Shown here piece by piece: positions 43,902 to 53,835 of a stretch of 64,000 nt of DNA (its first letter is position 1; each line of letters starts with the position of its first letter). This stretch comes from an uncultured Clostridia bacterium (GTDB lineage Bacteria > Bacillota > Clostridia > Oscillospirales > Ruminococcaceae): assembly GCA_947625615.1 (NCBI GenBank), contig CANQPB010000004.1:37951-101950 (forward strand). The letters run 5' to 3'. The translations under genes were made by a program, and so were the position numbers. The notes beneath the pieces are model-generated. The model was not told where the DNA came from and did not search any database. It worked only from the letters and a program-made list of their open reading frames with translations.

Positions 43902-46900
43902 CGCCGTCTGCCTCCTTTGCCATAATTTCGTCGGCGAGCTTTTCGCCGTCGCTCTTTTTTATGAGCTTCATCATGTATTTTCTGCGGTCGCAGACGGAGC
44001 CGTAATCGCAGAATGCGCATTGAAGATGCTCGGGGTCGTCGCCGGTCGGCAAAGCCTCGATACGGCCCTCCAAAAGATCATGTCCGAAGCGGACGGCCTT
44101 TCTCTTTGCAAAATCTTCAAGCAGAGAAAAGCTTTTCGGAGAAACCGTCCGGGAATATTCGGAAAGGCTGCCGTTCTTATTCTTTTTAACCGGCGCATAG
44201 CTGCCGCTGAAAGTGCAGTCCATGGCCTCCATCGGCTCGTCGAGGCCGACGATAAGACCATTTCGCTTAAGCTGCTCGGCGGTTTTTTGAAGCCGCGTCT
44301 TGTTGTCGGGGCCGAGTGGATCGAAGCCGTCCTTGCACTCCAAAAAGCCGGCGCGCATGTAAAGTATTCCGCTCGGGATAAAATCCTTGAAGCCGGCGTC
44401 GCGGCCCTCGGTGAGGGCGAGCATGTAAAGCAGAAGCTGCAAATTAAGGCCGTTATAGATATCCTCAAAGGTGAATTCCTTTTTGCCGGTTTTGTAGTCG
44501 ATCACCCTTATGTAGTTTTTGCCGTCCGAGCCGCTGTAGGTGTCGACGCGGTCTACCACTCCCCTGATGTTCAGCGACACTCCGCCGCCGAGCGGGATTA
44601 TCAGGGCGCTGCGGCCGTTTTCGTCCGAGAGATCGTATTCAAACCTGACCGGCCGGAATTTCGAGACCTTGAATTCCTCACGCATGTTTTTTAGGATCTC
44701 AATGGCGGCGCCGCCGAGACGGCGGTAGTCGGCGCGAAATTTGGCGGTTTTGGCAAAATCGCCGCCGAAATTCTCGTCGGAAAAACCGTCTAAAAGCTTT
44801 GAAACGAGCGCGTCGATATCTTCATCGGAGGCCTCGGAAAAGCTCTCTCCGAAATGTCTGAGGACGTTTTCAAAGAGGTAATGCATTACGGTGCCGCGGT
44901 TTGCGGGGTCGATGATGACCGGCTTAACCGGCTCTAACTTAAGACCGTACTTGCAGAAATATTCATAGGGGCACCTGTTGTAGACGTCTATACGGGAGGC
45001 GGTTATATTTATGCCGTTTGAGGCAAAGAGTTTTTTTGATGCCTCGGGGCTTAATCGGTGCGCGCCGCCACTGTTTTCAAGGCGGCCGAGCTTTTCGCGG
45101 TAGCCGGGAATTTCACACAGTGCCGCCGCGACGGAGGCCTTTTCCGGGCCGGAAAGGTCTTTGGAGACGGCGAGGCGGTAGTATGCGGCCTCGGGGGTGG
45201 AACAGTAAAACTCTGCGCCGAGGGTGCGCGCCATGACCGGCTCGGCGCCGCAGAAGGAGCGTATCTTTGAGATAAATCTGGAGGGGCTTAGCTGGCGGCC
45301 CCGAAGATCGCTGCCAGACCAGCTGAGATAAAGCCTCTCGGAGGGACTGCCGAAAGCTTTGTAGCAGTCGAACCGCTCGGAGGACAGCCGCGCCTCGGGG
45401 GTGATATCGAACATTAAACCTATTTCTTCAAGGGCAGCGATATCTCGGCCGGAGAAAAGCCCGGTGGTTCTTATCTCCGCGGGGAAAAGACCGTCGGCAA
45501 GGCCGACAATGAACACCGCCCTCGGGGAATCTATCACCGAGCGGCTGACGTCGGCGACGGTGACGCTGTCAAGCTTCTGAGGCGGGGTGGATACGGACGA
45601 CTGCGAAAGTGTGAGCCTTAAAAGCTCGCCGAAGCCGCGAAGCGTAAGCTTTTCGTCGGCGGCGGTGAGATAAATCTGCGTTACCGCCGACATTACGGCA
45701 TTCCAAAGCTGCCTGTAAAGCCTTGCGGTCTCAAGTTTAAGAGCGGCGTCCTCGCAGTCTTCTATGACGGAATAAGCCCTGTCGGCGAGGCCGGTTTCGC
45801 GAAGAAAATCGCAGAAAGCAGAGGAGATCTCTTTGGCCGTCGCCGAGGTGAAGGCGTCATGAAGCTTTTTAAGAGGCTCTATCGCCTTAACCCTCGCAAG
45901 ATTGAGCGCTTCGAGCTCGGCGGGCTCTCCGGCGGTAAAATCGCTGAGCCAGATTTCGCCGTCGACGCTCCACCTGACGGAATAATCCCACAGCAGGGAG
46001 AATTCCTCCTGAGTGAGCGGAGAAAAAGGCGAGCGCAGATATTTCATTATCTTTTCGGTGTCGGGCTTGCGGGTAGCCGCTGCCTCGACGGCGTCGAGGG
46101 CGTAAAGCGCAAGGGACATCTCCGAGGCGGACTGCGGGCTGTCAATAAACGCCTCTACGCTGTAGCGTGCAAAAGAGGCCTCCAAAACCGGGCCGTAGGA
46201 ATCCATATCGTGGGTGATGACGGCGATGTCGTTGAAGCAAAAGCCCTCGCGGGTGACGAGCCGTCTTATCTGCGCGGCGACGAAATCGGCCTCCTCGTAA
46301 ACGGTATCTGCACGGACTATTTTAACCCCGCCGCTTTCGGGCACCTTTTTTACGGGCGCAAAAAGACATAACCCTGCGCCGGATATGGCGGGGTCTGAGG
46401 TTGTTTCGGAATCGCAGAAGACGTAATCAACCTTCTTTAGAAACTGCTCGGCAAGGGCTATGACGGCGTTCTGGGTGGCCTCGCAATGGGAAAACGGAGA
46501 AATTGCCGACTTGCGGTAATTTTTCGGCATATGTAAACAGACCGACACACTATCTGCGTCGCGGACGGCACAGCCCAAAAGCTTTAATTCGTCGGGGGAG
46601 AAGCTGTCGAAGCGGTCTATATAAACGCTGACGCCCTTAAACGCGCTCTTTTGCGAAGCTATCGCGGCGCCCTCAGAAATTACTGAGCTTTCGTCGCGAA
46701 GGGAGCGCTCTTTGAGAATTTCCGTGTATGCCCCGTAAATAACGGCGATGTCATTGAGCTTGTCCCTGAGGGTGCCGCCAACCCTGCCGGCGGCTTCGCT
46801 CACGTTTTCGGGGGTGATGCCCGAACGCCTAAAAGAATCGGCTATGCGGGCAAATTCTTCGCAGAAGCCGGGGCGGTCGAGGCTGCGGGAGAGAAACGAA

Positions 46901-47214
46901 ACGCTTTTTTCCGACTTAACTCTTTTAAGCGCAAGGCTTATAAGGATCATTCTCTCGCCGGGGCCGGCAAGGGTGCCGTCCGAGGTGCCGCAGCGGCTTA
47001 TAAGCATCTCGGAAAGCCGCTTGAAGCTGAGCACGGTGACGGTGTTGAAATCGCGCGCGCCGAGCTCTTTGTAAAGACTTTTGTCGTAGGCAAAGGAAAA
47101 CTGATCGGGAACCACGGCTAAAACATTTTTCCCCGCCGATATGTCCCCTTTCATTTTTTCGGCGCAGTATTTCAGCTTCTGAGAGCTGTTTAATCCCAAA
47201 ATAAGCCTGAGCAT
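43894..47214 (-). CDS. addB: ATP-dependent helicase/nuclease subunit B
   Basis: 1106 residues. The second nuclease domain is intact (GVVDRVDTYSG ... VIDYKTGKKEF, about 880-915). The iron-sulphur cysteines are present: one in NRCPYEYFC (about 745) and three in QCAFCDYGSVCDRR near the end. The N-terminal nucleotide-binding loop, normally GxxGxGKT, reads LGLNSSQKLKY and lacks Gly-Lys-Thr, so ATP binding by this subunit is doubtful. Helicase power would come from AddA. Confidence 0.95.
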   Translation of the reverse strand: MLRLILGLNSSQKLKYCAEKMKGDISAGKNVLAVVPDQFSFAYDKSLYKELGARDFNTVTVLSFKRLSEMLISRCGTSDGTLAGPGERMILISLALKRVKSEKSVSFLSRSLDRPGFCEEFARIADSFRRSGITPENVSEAAGRVGGTLRDKLNDIAVIYGAYTEILKERSLRDESSVISEGAAIASQKSAFKGVSVYIDRFDSFSPDELKLLGCAVRDADSVSVCLHMPKNYRKSAISPFSHCEATQNAVIALAEQFLKKVDYVFCDSETTSDPAISGAGLCLFAPVKKVPESGGVKIVRADTVYEEADFVAAQIRRLVTREGFCFNDIAVITHDMDSYGPVLEASFARYSVEAFIDSPQSASEMSLALYALDAVEAAATRKPDTEKIMKYLRSPFSPLTQEEFSLLWDYSVRWSVDGEIWLSDFTAGEPAELEALNLARVKAIEPLKKLHDAFTSATAKEISSAFCDFLRETGLADRAYSVIEDCEDAALKLETARLYRQLWNAVMSAVTQIYLTAADEKLTLRGFGELLRLTLSQSSVSTPPQKLDSVTVADVSRSVIDSPRAVFIVGLADGLFPAEIRTTGLFSGRDIAALEEIGLMFDITPEARLSSERFDCYKAFGSPSERLYLSWSGSDLRGRQLSPSRFISKIRSFCGAEPVMARTLGAEFYCSTPEAAYYRLAVSKDLSGPEKASVAAALCEIPGYREKLGRLENSGGAHRLSPEASKKLFASNGINITASRIDVYNRCPYEYFCKYGLKLEPVKPVIIDPANRGTVMHYLFENVLRHFGESFSEASDEDIDALVSKLLDGFSDENFGGDFAKTAKFRADYRRLGGAAIEILKNMREEFKVSKFRPVRFEYDLSDENGRSALIIPLGGGVSLNIRGVVDRVDTYSGSDGKNYIRVIDYKTGKKEFTFEDIYNGLNLQLLLYMLALTEGRDAGFKDFIPSGILYMRAGFLECKDGFDPLGPDNKTRLQKTAEQLKRNGLIVGLDEPMEAMDCTFSGSYAPVKKNKNGSLSEYSRTVSPKSFSLLEDFAKRKAVRFGHDLLEGRIEALPTGDDPEHLQCAFCDYGSVCDRRKYMMKLIKKSDGEKLADEIMAKEADGDV

Positions 47215-47271
47215 CTTCCGTCTCCCCCTTTTGATTAGATTTTACCATATGCGGGGCCGGCTGTCAAACTT

Positions 47272-47862
47272 TCAGATAAATTTTTTTATTTTCCTTATCA
47301 GCTCGAAGCACCAGAGCTTGTAGCGCACCTTTGCGGGCTCCCTGATTATTTTCAGCTCGCCCTCGGTGAACACCCCGCTGTCGTCGACAGAAACCGCGCT
47401 TCCGAGGCACAGCCCCGGGTAGCAGACGCACCACCAGTTGCGTCCCGCGGCCTCGCCAATTCTCACGCAGAGAGAATCGTAAACCCCGGCGGGCAGCGTA
47501 AAGCCGTCGTAGACGCGCTCGGAAAATTCCTCCGGCTTAAGGGTTACGGTCACAGGGTAATCCTTGCCGCTTTCGGCTACTATTTTTTCGGCCTCAAAAT
47601 TTATTTTTCCGAGATTTTCGGATATGCGCTCCATTGCTTCGGCTTTATCCTTTGCGCCGCCGACGGTCTTTGTGACCGTATTTAAAATGCCGTCGCGCAC
47701 CTTGAATTTTAGCTGCTGGTCGCTGTCGGAATCGGAATTGGCTATAACATGGATTCTGACAAGCTTTTCGGTCATGTTCTGAACCTCTTGGGCTCCCTTG
47801 ACTGCCGTCCAAACGGCGCAGACAATTATGGCTGTAAAAATTGCAGCAGTAAGTCGTCTCAT
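47272..47862 (-). CDS. spoIIR: Stage II sporulation protein R
   Basis: 196 residues with an N-terminal signal/anchor (about 4-22). Conserved features: LVRIHVIANSDSDSDQQLKF (about 34-53), the FSERVYDGFTLPAGVYDSL block and NWWCVCYPGLC. Made in the forespore and secreted, it triggers SpoIIGA to process pro-sigma-E in the mother cell. Good evidence that the host makes endospores. Confidence 0.95.
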   Translation of the reverse strand: MRRLTAAIFTAIIVCAVWTAVKGAQEVQNMTEKLVRIHVIANSDSDSDQQLKFKVRDGILNTVTKTVGGAKDKAEAMERISENLGKINFEAEKIVAESGKDYPVTVTLKPEEFSERVYDGFTLPAGVYDSLCVRIGEAAGRNWWCVCYPGLCLGSAVSVDDSGVFTEGELKIIREPAKVRYKLWCFELIRKIKKFI

Positions 47863-47920
47863 AAAAAATCCTCCCGAAAAATGTTTTCGGAAGGATTATT
47901 GGCAAAATTTGGCTTGATAT

Positions 47921-48937
47921 TCACATTCTTGCGACGTTTACCTTTTCGAAGCCGTTGCGGAGCTTGTCTCTCACCCTGAAGGCCATATGCGTGCCCCTGG
48001 CGACGCAGCCCAAAGGATCCTCGGCGACGCGGCATTTTACGCCGAATTCGCGGGTGATATACATATCGAGCCCACGAAGCAGCGCGCCGCCTCCCGTAAG
48101 AACAACGCCGTGCTCGTAGATGTCGCCGACGAGCTCGGGCGGGGTGCGCTCGAAAACCGCGCGAACGGCCTCGGCGATTGCCTCGACGTCTTCGTTTATA
48201 GCGGCGGCGATGTCGGTCTCGCTTATCTCAAGCCGGGCGGGCAGGCCGGTTATGAGGCTTCTGCCGGATATGACGCCCGTCTTCTCGCCGGAGGGCCAGA
48301 AGATGTTTCCGCAATTTATCTTTGCCTCCTCGGCCATTCTCTCGCCGATGAGCATTCGGTAGTTTTCGTCGAAATAGCGCTGGATAGAGGCGTTAAAGGC
48401 GTTTCCCGCCTTTTTTACGGAATTCGCGGCGACTATCCCGCCCAAAGAGGTGACCGCGACGTCGGAGGTGCCGCCGCCGATGTCTATAACCATTCTGCCG
48501 AACGGCCTCATGATGTCCTCCCCCGCGCCGAGAAGCGCCGCGACCGGCTCTTCTATCAAATAAACCGTCCTCGCGCCGGCCGAGACCGCGCTTTCAACAA
48601 CCGCCTTTCTCTCAACGGCGGTGACGCCGCTCGGCACGCACATGACTATGCGCGGATTGATAAGCCGCTTGCCGATAACCTTTAATATGCAGAGCCTTAT
48701 TAGCTCCTGCGCCATGTCGTTATTCGAGATTACGCCGTCCTTGAGCGGCTTTATGACCGCGATGTGCTCGGGCGTGCGGCCTATCATCTTATAGGCCTCC
48801 TCGCCGAAGGCGACAACCCTTTCGCTGTTTTTGTCAAAGGCTATGACGGTGGGCTCGTTGAGAACTGCTCCCCCGCGGCCGGTGGTGATTATTATATTTG
48901 CTGTTCCGAGATCTATTCCGAGATCAAGTACCGACAT
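47921..48937 (-). CDS. MreB/Mbl-family actin-like protein
   Basis: 338 residues from ATG 48937, 8 nt after GGGAG; a GTG three codons upstream is the alternative. Actin-fold motifs: DLGIDLGTANIII (phosphate 1), VIDIGGGTSDVAV (phosphate 2), LIEEPVAALLGAGED and VVLTGGGALLRGLD (adenosine). It forms membrane-bound filaments guiding wall synthesis. It is next to spoIIR, not with mreC/mreD, so an mbl- or mreBH-like role is possible. It overlaps comF by 14 nt. Confidence 0.9.
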   Translation of the reverse strand: MSVLDLGIDLGTANIIITTGRGGAVLNEPTVIAFDKNSERVVAFGEEAYKMIGRTPEHIAVIKPLKDGVISNNDMAQELIRLCILKVIGKRLINPRIVMCVPSGVTAVERKAVVESAVSAGARTVYLIEEPVAALLGAGEDIMRPFGRMVIDIGGGTSDVAVTSLGGIVAANSVKKAGNAFNASIQRYFDENYRMLIGERMAEEAKINCGNIFWPSGEKTGVISGRSLITGLPARLEISETDIAAAINEDVEAIAEAVRAVFERTPPELVGDIYEHGVVLTGGGALLRGLDMYITREFGVKCRVAEDPLGCVARGTHMAFRVRDKLRNGFEKVNVARM

Positions 48938-49640
48938 TAGTTTCACTCCCTGATTCTGAATTGAGCGGCGTGCTCGCCAGCACCGCGCAGTATACCTTCG
49001 CCGCGCCCATGTTTTTTAGCAAAGAGGCGCAGACGTCGAGTGTGCTGCCGGTGGTTATTATGTCGTCGCATAGGACGATATTCTTCCCCGCTATATCGCG
49101 GCGGCGCTTTTTTGCGGTATAAACCTCCTCGGCGTTTTTGCGGCGCTCTTGGGCGCTTAAATCGTGCTGCAAGCTCCCGCCGGGGATCCTTTCAAGGAGG
49201 TTAAAATCGCGCTCTGCTCCCGTAATGCGGGATATCAGCCGGGCGATATATTCCGCCTGATTGTAGCCGGTTTCAAGGCGGCGACGCCGCGACATCGGCA
49301 CGGCGGTGATAATTGCATCGTTAAGCGCGCAGGCCTTTGAAAGCATGTCCGAAAGCTTTGGCGCGGCAAGCTTTGCTATATTGAAACCGCGGTGATATTT
49401 AAACAGAAGTATTCCGTTGCGGATTTCTCCCTCATACGGCCAGAAGACCGCGCAGCCGTCGTAGCTATGGCCTTCCCGGCAGGTGCAGGGACTTTTGCCG
49501 CATTTCGGGCAGAACTGCGTTTCGGTAATCTTTCCCCGGCATTTTTCGCAAATCAGCGCGTTCCAGGGGATAAAGCAGTCGCAGAGAGCGCAGCGGTTCG
49601 GGAAAAAGAAATCCGAGATGTTGTCAACAATGCGGCTCAT
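48924..49640 (-). CDS. comF: ComF-family phosphoribosyltransferase-like protein
   Basis: 238 residues. N-terminal cysteine-rich zinc region (CALCDCF, CEKC, CPKCGKSPCTC) and a phosphoribosyltransferase fold with IVLCDDIITTGSTLDVCASL (PRPP loop, about 190). ComF is required for DNA uptake in naturally competent Firmicutes. Overlaps recD2 by 4 nt and the MreB-like gene by 14 nt. Confidence 0.93.
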   Translation of the reverse strand: MSRIVDNISDFFFPNRCALCDCFIPWNALICEKCRGKITETQFCPKCGKSPCTCREGHSYDGCAVFWPYEGEIRNGILLFKYHRGFNIAKLAAPKLSDMLSKACALNDAIITAVPMSRRRRLETGYNQAEYIARLISRITGAERDFNLLERIPGGSLQHDLSAQERRKNAEEVYTAKKRRRDIAGKNIVLCDDIITTGSTLDVCASLLKNMGAAKVYCAVLASTPLNSESGSETNVGT

Positions 49641-51862
49641 TTTTCGGCCTCGTCTTCAAAGGAGCCGTAGGCCTGCTCCGTCAGCATCTGCTTCAGGCAG
49701 GTATAGCGGTTCATTCTGCGGTTGTTTTCCACCATAAATTTAAGCCTGTTCTTTGAACCGACGATTACAAGCAGCTTTTTCGCCCTCGTCACGGCGGTGT
49801 AAAGAAGATTGCGGAAGTAGAGCTTGTCGTAGCCGCCGAGGATAGGCAGGATAACAGCGTCGAATTCGCTGCCCTGGCTTTTGTGGACGGTGGCCGCATA
49901 GGCGAGCTCGACGTTTTCGAGCATCTCAATGTTGTAGATCGCAACCCTGCCGTCGAAATTTATCTCGATTTCGCCGAGCAGGCGGTTTAACCGCGTGATT
50001 ATGCCGATATCCCCGTTGAAGATCCCGGCGCCCTTTTCGCTCTCCTTTTTCCACTCTATCTCGTAATCGTTTTTTGTCTGCATAACCTTGTCGCCGGTGC
50101 GAAAAGTGTATAAAAAGGTCTTTATCTCGCTTTTCTGCCTCGAGGGCGGATTAAGCGCCTCCTGCAGGCGTTTGTTTAGCTCGACGGTGCCCAGAGGGCC
50201 TTTTCTTGTAGGCGAGAGCACCTGTATGTCGGATATGGGATCGAGGCCGTAGGCTTTGGGCAGCCGCTCAAGGCAGAGATCAACCGTGAGCTCGGCGGCG
50301 GGCTCGAATTCGAGGCGCTGCAAAAAGAAGAAATCCTTTGAATTGTCAAGCTCGGGCATCTCGCCGCGGACTATAAGGTGGGCGTTTGTGACTATCGCGC
50401 TTTCGAGAGCCTGGCGGAAAATTTCGGTCAGCCTGATTACCGGCACCGTCTTCGATTCTATGATGTCGTGCAGGACGTTTCCCGCGCCGACGGAGGGAAG
50501 CTGGTCGCTGTCCCCTACCATTATCAGCTTGCAGTCGATGGGCAGAGCCCGCAAAAGCGCCTCAAATAAAAGGGAATCCACCATAGACATCTCGTCGACT
50601 ATCACGACGTCGCAGTCCAAAAGATTGTTTTCGTTGTGCTCAAAGCCGGCTATCTCTCCGCCGGCCTTTACCCCGAGCAAGCGGTGAATCGTCTTTGCCT
50701 CGCGGCCGGTTAGATCGGACACGCGCTTTGCCGCCCTTCCCGTGGGGGCGCAAATGAGCGTCTTAAGGCCCTGCTGAGTAAATAGGGAGATTATCGCGTT
50801 GAGGGTGGTGGTCTTACCGGTGCCGGGGCCGCCGGTGAGCACCATAAAGCCCTTTGAAAGCGCGGTGTTTATGGCCTCGCGCTGTTTTTCGGCATATTCT
50901 ATGCCGTTTTCCTCCTCGGCGATGTCAATTACCTCGTCGTAGTTTATCCCGGTGTCGTAAGAAAGGCTGTTCATTATTCCGAGACGCCCGGCGATGTAAT
51001 CCTCGGCGACAAAATATTCCCGAAGCATAACGAAAGGCCTGTCCTTTTTGAGGTAGATATAAAGATTTTCCTCCTCTACCTGCTTTTCTATTTCGGAGGA
51101 TATTACGTCTTCCCCGACGGAAAGAAGCTTCGAAGCAAGCTGCAAAAGCCTGTCCTTCGGCAGGCAGGTGTGCCCCGCGTCGGCGTTTTCCTCAAGGATA
51201 TATTTTATCCCGGCGCTAAGACGAAAAGACGAGTCGTCCGGCACGCCCTTTTCGCGGGCTATCTCCTCGGCCTTTAAAAACGGCAGCTCGATAGACACGG
51301 AGCAGAGTATATACGGGTTTCTCTCTATGAGTTCAAGGGCGTTTTCGGCGTATTTTTTCCATGCGCGTATGCCGTAGAGGGCAGGTATGCGCGCCTTGGT
51401 GAAAAACATCAAAAGCGTGCGGAAGCCCATGACCTTTTTGAACTCTTCGGCAAAGGAGGACGCCTTGGCAGGAGTGATCCCCTCGACCTCGGTGAGGCGG
51501 TCGGAGGAATTTTCCATTATCTCAAGGGTCTTGTCGCCGAAACAGGCGACAAGCTTTTTTGCCATGACGGGGCCTATACCCTTGACGACGCCGCCGGCGA
51601 GATATCGCTGGATTGCCGAGGCCTCGGCCGGGAGGGAGCGCACGCAGACGTCGGCGCGGAACTGATCGCCGAACTTGGGGTGTCTGACAAAGACGCCCGT
51701 CAGCTCAAGATCCTCGCCCTCTTCGACGTTTCCAAGCTCGCCGACTACGTTCAGCGGGTCGCCCTGATAGTCCAAAACGACTACTCCGAAGCCGTTGTCG
51801 TCGTTTCGGTATGTAACGCTGTCGACCGTTCCCTTAATCGTTACCGTTTCCTGCCCTGTCAC
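49637..51862 (-). CDS. recD2: RecD2-type DNA helicase
   Basis: 741 residues. N-terminal OB and helix-hairpin-helix regions (about 80-200, GIGPVMAKKLV and LTEVEGITPAKASSF). The SF1B helicase core follows: Walker A LTGGPGTGKTTTLNAI (about 345), VVIVDEMSMVDSLLFEALL and late motifs YAATVHKSQGSEFD and AVTRAKKLLVIVG. RecD2 acts outside RecBCD in replication-fork and mismatch repair. Confidence 0.95.
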   Translation of the reverse strand: MTGQETVTIKGTVDSVTYRNDDNGFGVVVLDYQGDPLNVVGELGNVEEGEDLELTGVFVRHPKFGDQFRADVCVRSLPAEASAIQRYLAGGVVKGIGPVMAKKLVACFGDKTLEIMENSSDRLTEVEGITPAKASSFAEEFKKVMGFRTLLMFFTKARIPALYGIRAWKKYAENALELIERNPYILCSVSIELPFLKAEEIAREKGVPDDSSFRLSAGIKYILEENADAGHTCLPKDRLLQLASKLLSVGEDVISSEIEKQVEEENLYIYLKKDRPFVMLREYFVAEDYIAGRLGIMNSLSYDTGINYDEVIDIAEEENGIEYAEKQREAINTALSKGFMVLTGGPGTGKTTTLNAIISLFTQQGLKTLICAPTGRAAKRVSDLTGREAKTIHRLLGVKAGGEIAGFEHNENNLLDCDVVIVDEMSMVDSLLFEALLRALPIDCKLIMVGDSDQLPSVGAGNVLHDIIESKTVPVIRLTEIFRQALESAIVTNAHLIVRGEMPELDNSKDFFFLQRLEFEPAAELTVDLCLERLPKAYGLDPISDIQVLSPTRKGPLGTVELNKRLQEALNPPSRQKSEIKTFLYTFRTGDKVMQTKNDYEIEWKKESEKGAGIFNGDIGIITRLNRLLGEIEINFDGRVAIYNIEMLENVELAYAATVHKSQGSEFDAVILPILGGYDKLYFRNLLYTAVTRAKKLLVIVGSKNRLKFMVENNRRMNRYTCLKQMLTEQAYGSFEDEAEK

Positions 51863-52172
51863 TTTTATCCTCCGAAATTATTTCAAAATCCGTTTTAAGC
51901 TTTTTTCTCAGCTGCTCAAGCCACGCCCGGCTTTGCGAAGTGCCGATTTTGTCCACTACCTTTATTTCGGTGTTGAAGCCGCCGAACGCGGGATCGCGTA
52001 TTATCCTGCCGAGGGTATATTCAAGGCACTCGCAGCCGACGTCGTAGTAGACCGTTATTTTTGCCCTCGGCCTGCGGCAGCCGCGGTATTTATTCGCCGT
52101 CAGAAGGCGGATTATACAGATAAGCGCCGCCGTGAAAAACAGCACCGAAAGCGTGATGATGACGTCTGTCAT
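51834..52172 (-). CDS. Small membrane-anchored protein, unknown
   Basis: 112 residues. One N-terminal membrane helix (about 4-22), then a basic loop and a small alpha/beta domain (ITVYYDVGCECLEYTLGRII). I do not recognise the family. It is the first gene after a promoter at 52226-52254 and overlaps recD2 by 29 nt, so it is cotranscribed with recD2 and comF. Confidence 0.7.
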   Translation of the reverse strand: MTDVIITLSVLFFTAALICIIRLLTANKYRGCRRPRAKITVYYDVGCECLEYTLGRIIRDPAFGGFNTEIKVVDKIGTSQSRAWLEQLRKKLKTDFEIISEDKSDRAGNGND

Positions 52173-52225
52173 ATTTCGGCCCCCTTTGTTTATTCTATGC
52201 TCAAAGAATAAAAGGGGTCACATAT

Positions 52226-52254
52226 ATTTTACCACAAAGAACCGGGTATTGCAA
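52226..52254 (-). promoter_or_regulatory. Sigma-A-like promoter for the recD2 operon
   Basis: TTGCAA (52249-52254), 17-nt spacer, TAAAAT (52226-52231) on the minus strand, 54 nt before the start of the small membrane protein gene. Confidence 0.7.
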
Positions 52255-52298
52255 CAAAAATTTTCACGCCGAAATTTTAATATATCCGAACGCGAAAA

Positions 52299-52325
52299 CG
52301 CCGGCGCATAGGCCCTGCACCGGCG
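52299..52325 (-). terminator. Terminator after spoIVA
   Basis: CGCCGG (minus-strand 52325-52320) pairs with CCGGCG (52304-52299), extended by further partial pairing, then TTTTCG. It lies 21 nt past the spoIVA stop. Confidence 0.65.
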
Positions 52326-52346
52326 AGAAAATGTTATGGGTCAAAG

Positions 52347-53825
52347 CTATATCAGCAGGCAGATAAGGCCGGAGCAGCCCTCGTTGATTATACGCTCGAC
52401 GGCCTCGCGGAGCTTTTCGCGGGCGTCCTCGGGCAGGCGGCTCAGCTTTTGCTGAAGCCCCTCGCTGACGAGTTCTGAAAGGCTTTTTCCGAAAATGTTA
52501 GTGTCCCAAATCTTGTCGGGATCGCGGTCGAAGTCGTTCATTAGGTAGTTTATAAGCTCCTCCGACTGCTTTTCCGAGCCGACTATAGGCTCTACCTCGG
52601 CGGAGATATCGGCGCGGATAAGGTGTATGGACGGCGCGTTGGCCTTTAGGCGGACGCCGTATTTCCCGCCCTGGCGGATAATTTCCGGCTCGTCGAGCGT
52701 GAGCTCCCCCTCGTCGGGCATGACGATCCCGTAGCCCATTTGCTCAACCTGCTCAAGGGCGTCGGAAAACTTCTCAAAGCGGCGCCTGAACCTTACAAGC
52801 TCTAAAATTTTCGGCATCAGCTCGTCGTCGCCCGAAATTTCAAGCCCCGATTCCTCGCTGAGGATTCGGTAAAAAAGATCTCCGTCGAGCACGATGTTTA
52901 TACGGCAGGCGCCGGTGCCGAGGTCTATCTTTGAGATCTCGGAGGAGCGGACGTCGTCGCACTCGGTTATCTCGCGGCAGAGTTCCTTTATATCCCTGAG
53001 ATATTTCACCTTTTCGGCCGAGCGGCGGATTCCGCCGAAGATCTCCTCTTTAAGCCAGTGGCCCTTTGAAAGGACATTCACCCACTTCGGCATGCTGACG
53101 CCGATTTCCTTGACGGGGAATGCATAAAGCAGCGAGGTGATTATCTTCTCGATGTCCTCTTTTGTCATCGTCAGGCAGTTTACCGGTAGCACCGCCACGC
53201 CGTATTTCTGCCTGAGGCTTTCGCACAAAGCTTCGGTGCGCTCCGAGGTCTCGTCAACGGTGTTCATTAAAACGACGAACGGCTTGCCGAGGTCGCTCAG
53301 CTCGCTAATTACACGCTGCTCGCATTCCTCGTATTCGTCCCTGTCGAGACCCGAGACCGAACCGTCGGTGGTGACGACAATGCCCACCGTGGAATGTTCG
53401 GTGATGACCTTCTGGGTGCCTATTTCAGCAGCCATGTTAAAGGGCACCTCAGCGTCGAACCAGGGGGTGCGCACCATGCGCGGGGCGTCGTTTTCTATAT
53501 ATCCCACTGCGGAGGGGATTATATATCCCACGCAGTCGATCATTCTTATGTTCACCGAAACGGAACCGTCGAGGCTTATCGCAACCGCCTCCTCGGGTAT
53601 GAATTTCGGCTCGGTGGTCATGATGGTCTTTCCGGCGGAGGCCTGAGGAAGCTCGTCGACGGCGCGCTCCCGCATGTACTGCTCCGAGATGTTCGGGATC
53701 ACGAGATCCTCCATAAAACGGCGGATAAAGGTGGACTTTCCGCTTCTCACGGGGCCGACTACGCCGATGTAGACGTCGCCGCCGGTGCGCTCGGAGATGC
53801 TTTTATAGATATCTGTTGATGTCAT
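52347..53825 (-). CDS. spoIVA: Stage IV sporulation protein A (spore-coat ATPase)
   Basis: 492 residues, normal length. N-terminal P-loop GVVGPVRSGKSTFIRRF (about 21-37), with TRAFAC-type motifs MIDCVGYIIP and VVTTDGSVSG. A long middle and C-terminal domain ends EGCSGLICLLI, the end that targets the forespore membrane. SpoIVA hydrolyses ATP to polymerise as the coat basement layer. The next gene upstream encodes a SipL-like protein, its known partner in Clostridia. Confidence 0.97.
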   Translation of the reverse strand: MTSTDIYKSISERTGGDVYIGVVGPVRSGKSTFIRRFMEDLVIPNISEQYMRERAVDELPQASAGKTIMTTEPKFIPEEAVAISLDGSVSVNIRMIDCVGYIIPSAVGYIENDAPRMVRTPWFDAEVPFNMAAEIGTQKVITEHSTVGIVVTTDGSVSGLDRDEYEECEQRVISELSDLGKPFVVLMNTVDETSERTEALCESLRQKYGVAVLPVNCLTMTKEDIEKIITSLLYAFPVKEIGVSMPKWVNVLSKGHWLKEEIFGGIRRSAEKVKYLRDIKELCREITECDDVRSSEISKIDLGTGACRINIVLDGDLFYRILSEESGLEISGDDELMPKILELVRFRRRFEKFSDALEQVEQMGYGIVMPDEGELTLDEPEIIRQGGKYGVRLKANAPSIHLIRADISAEVEPIVGSEKQSEELINYLMNDFDRDPDKIWDTNIFGKSLSELVSEGLQQKLSRLPEDAREKLREAVERIINEGCSGLICLLI

Positions 53826-53835
53826 ATTTTACCTC

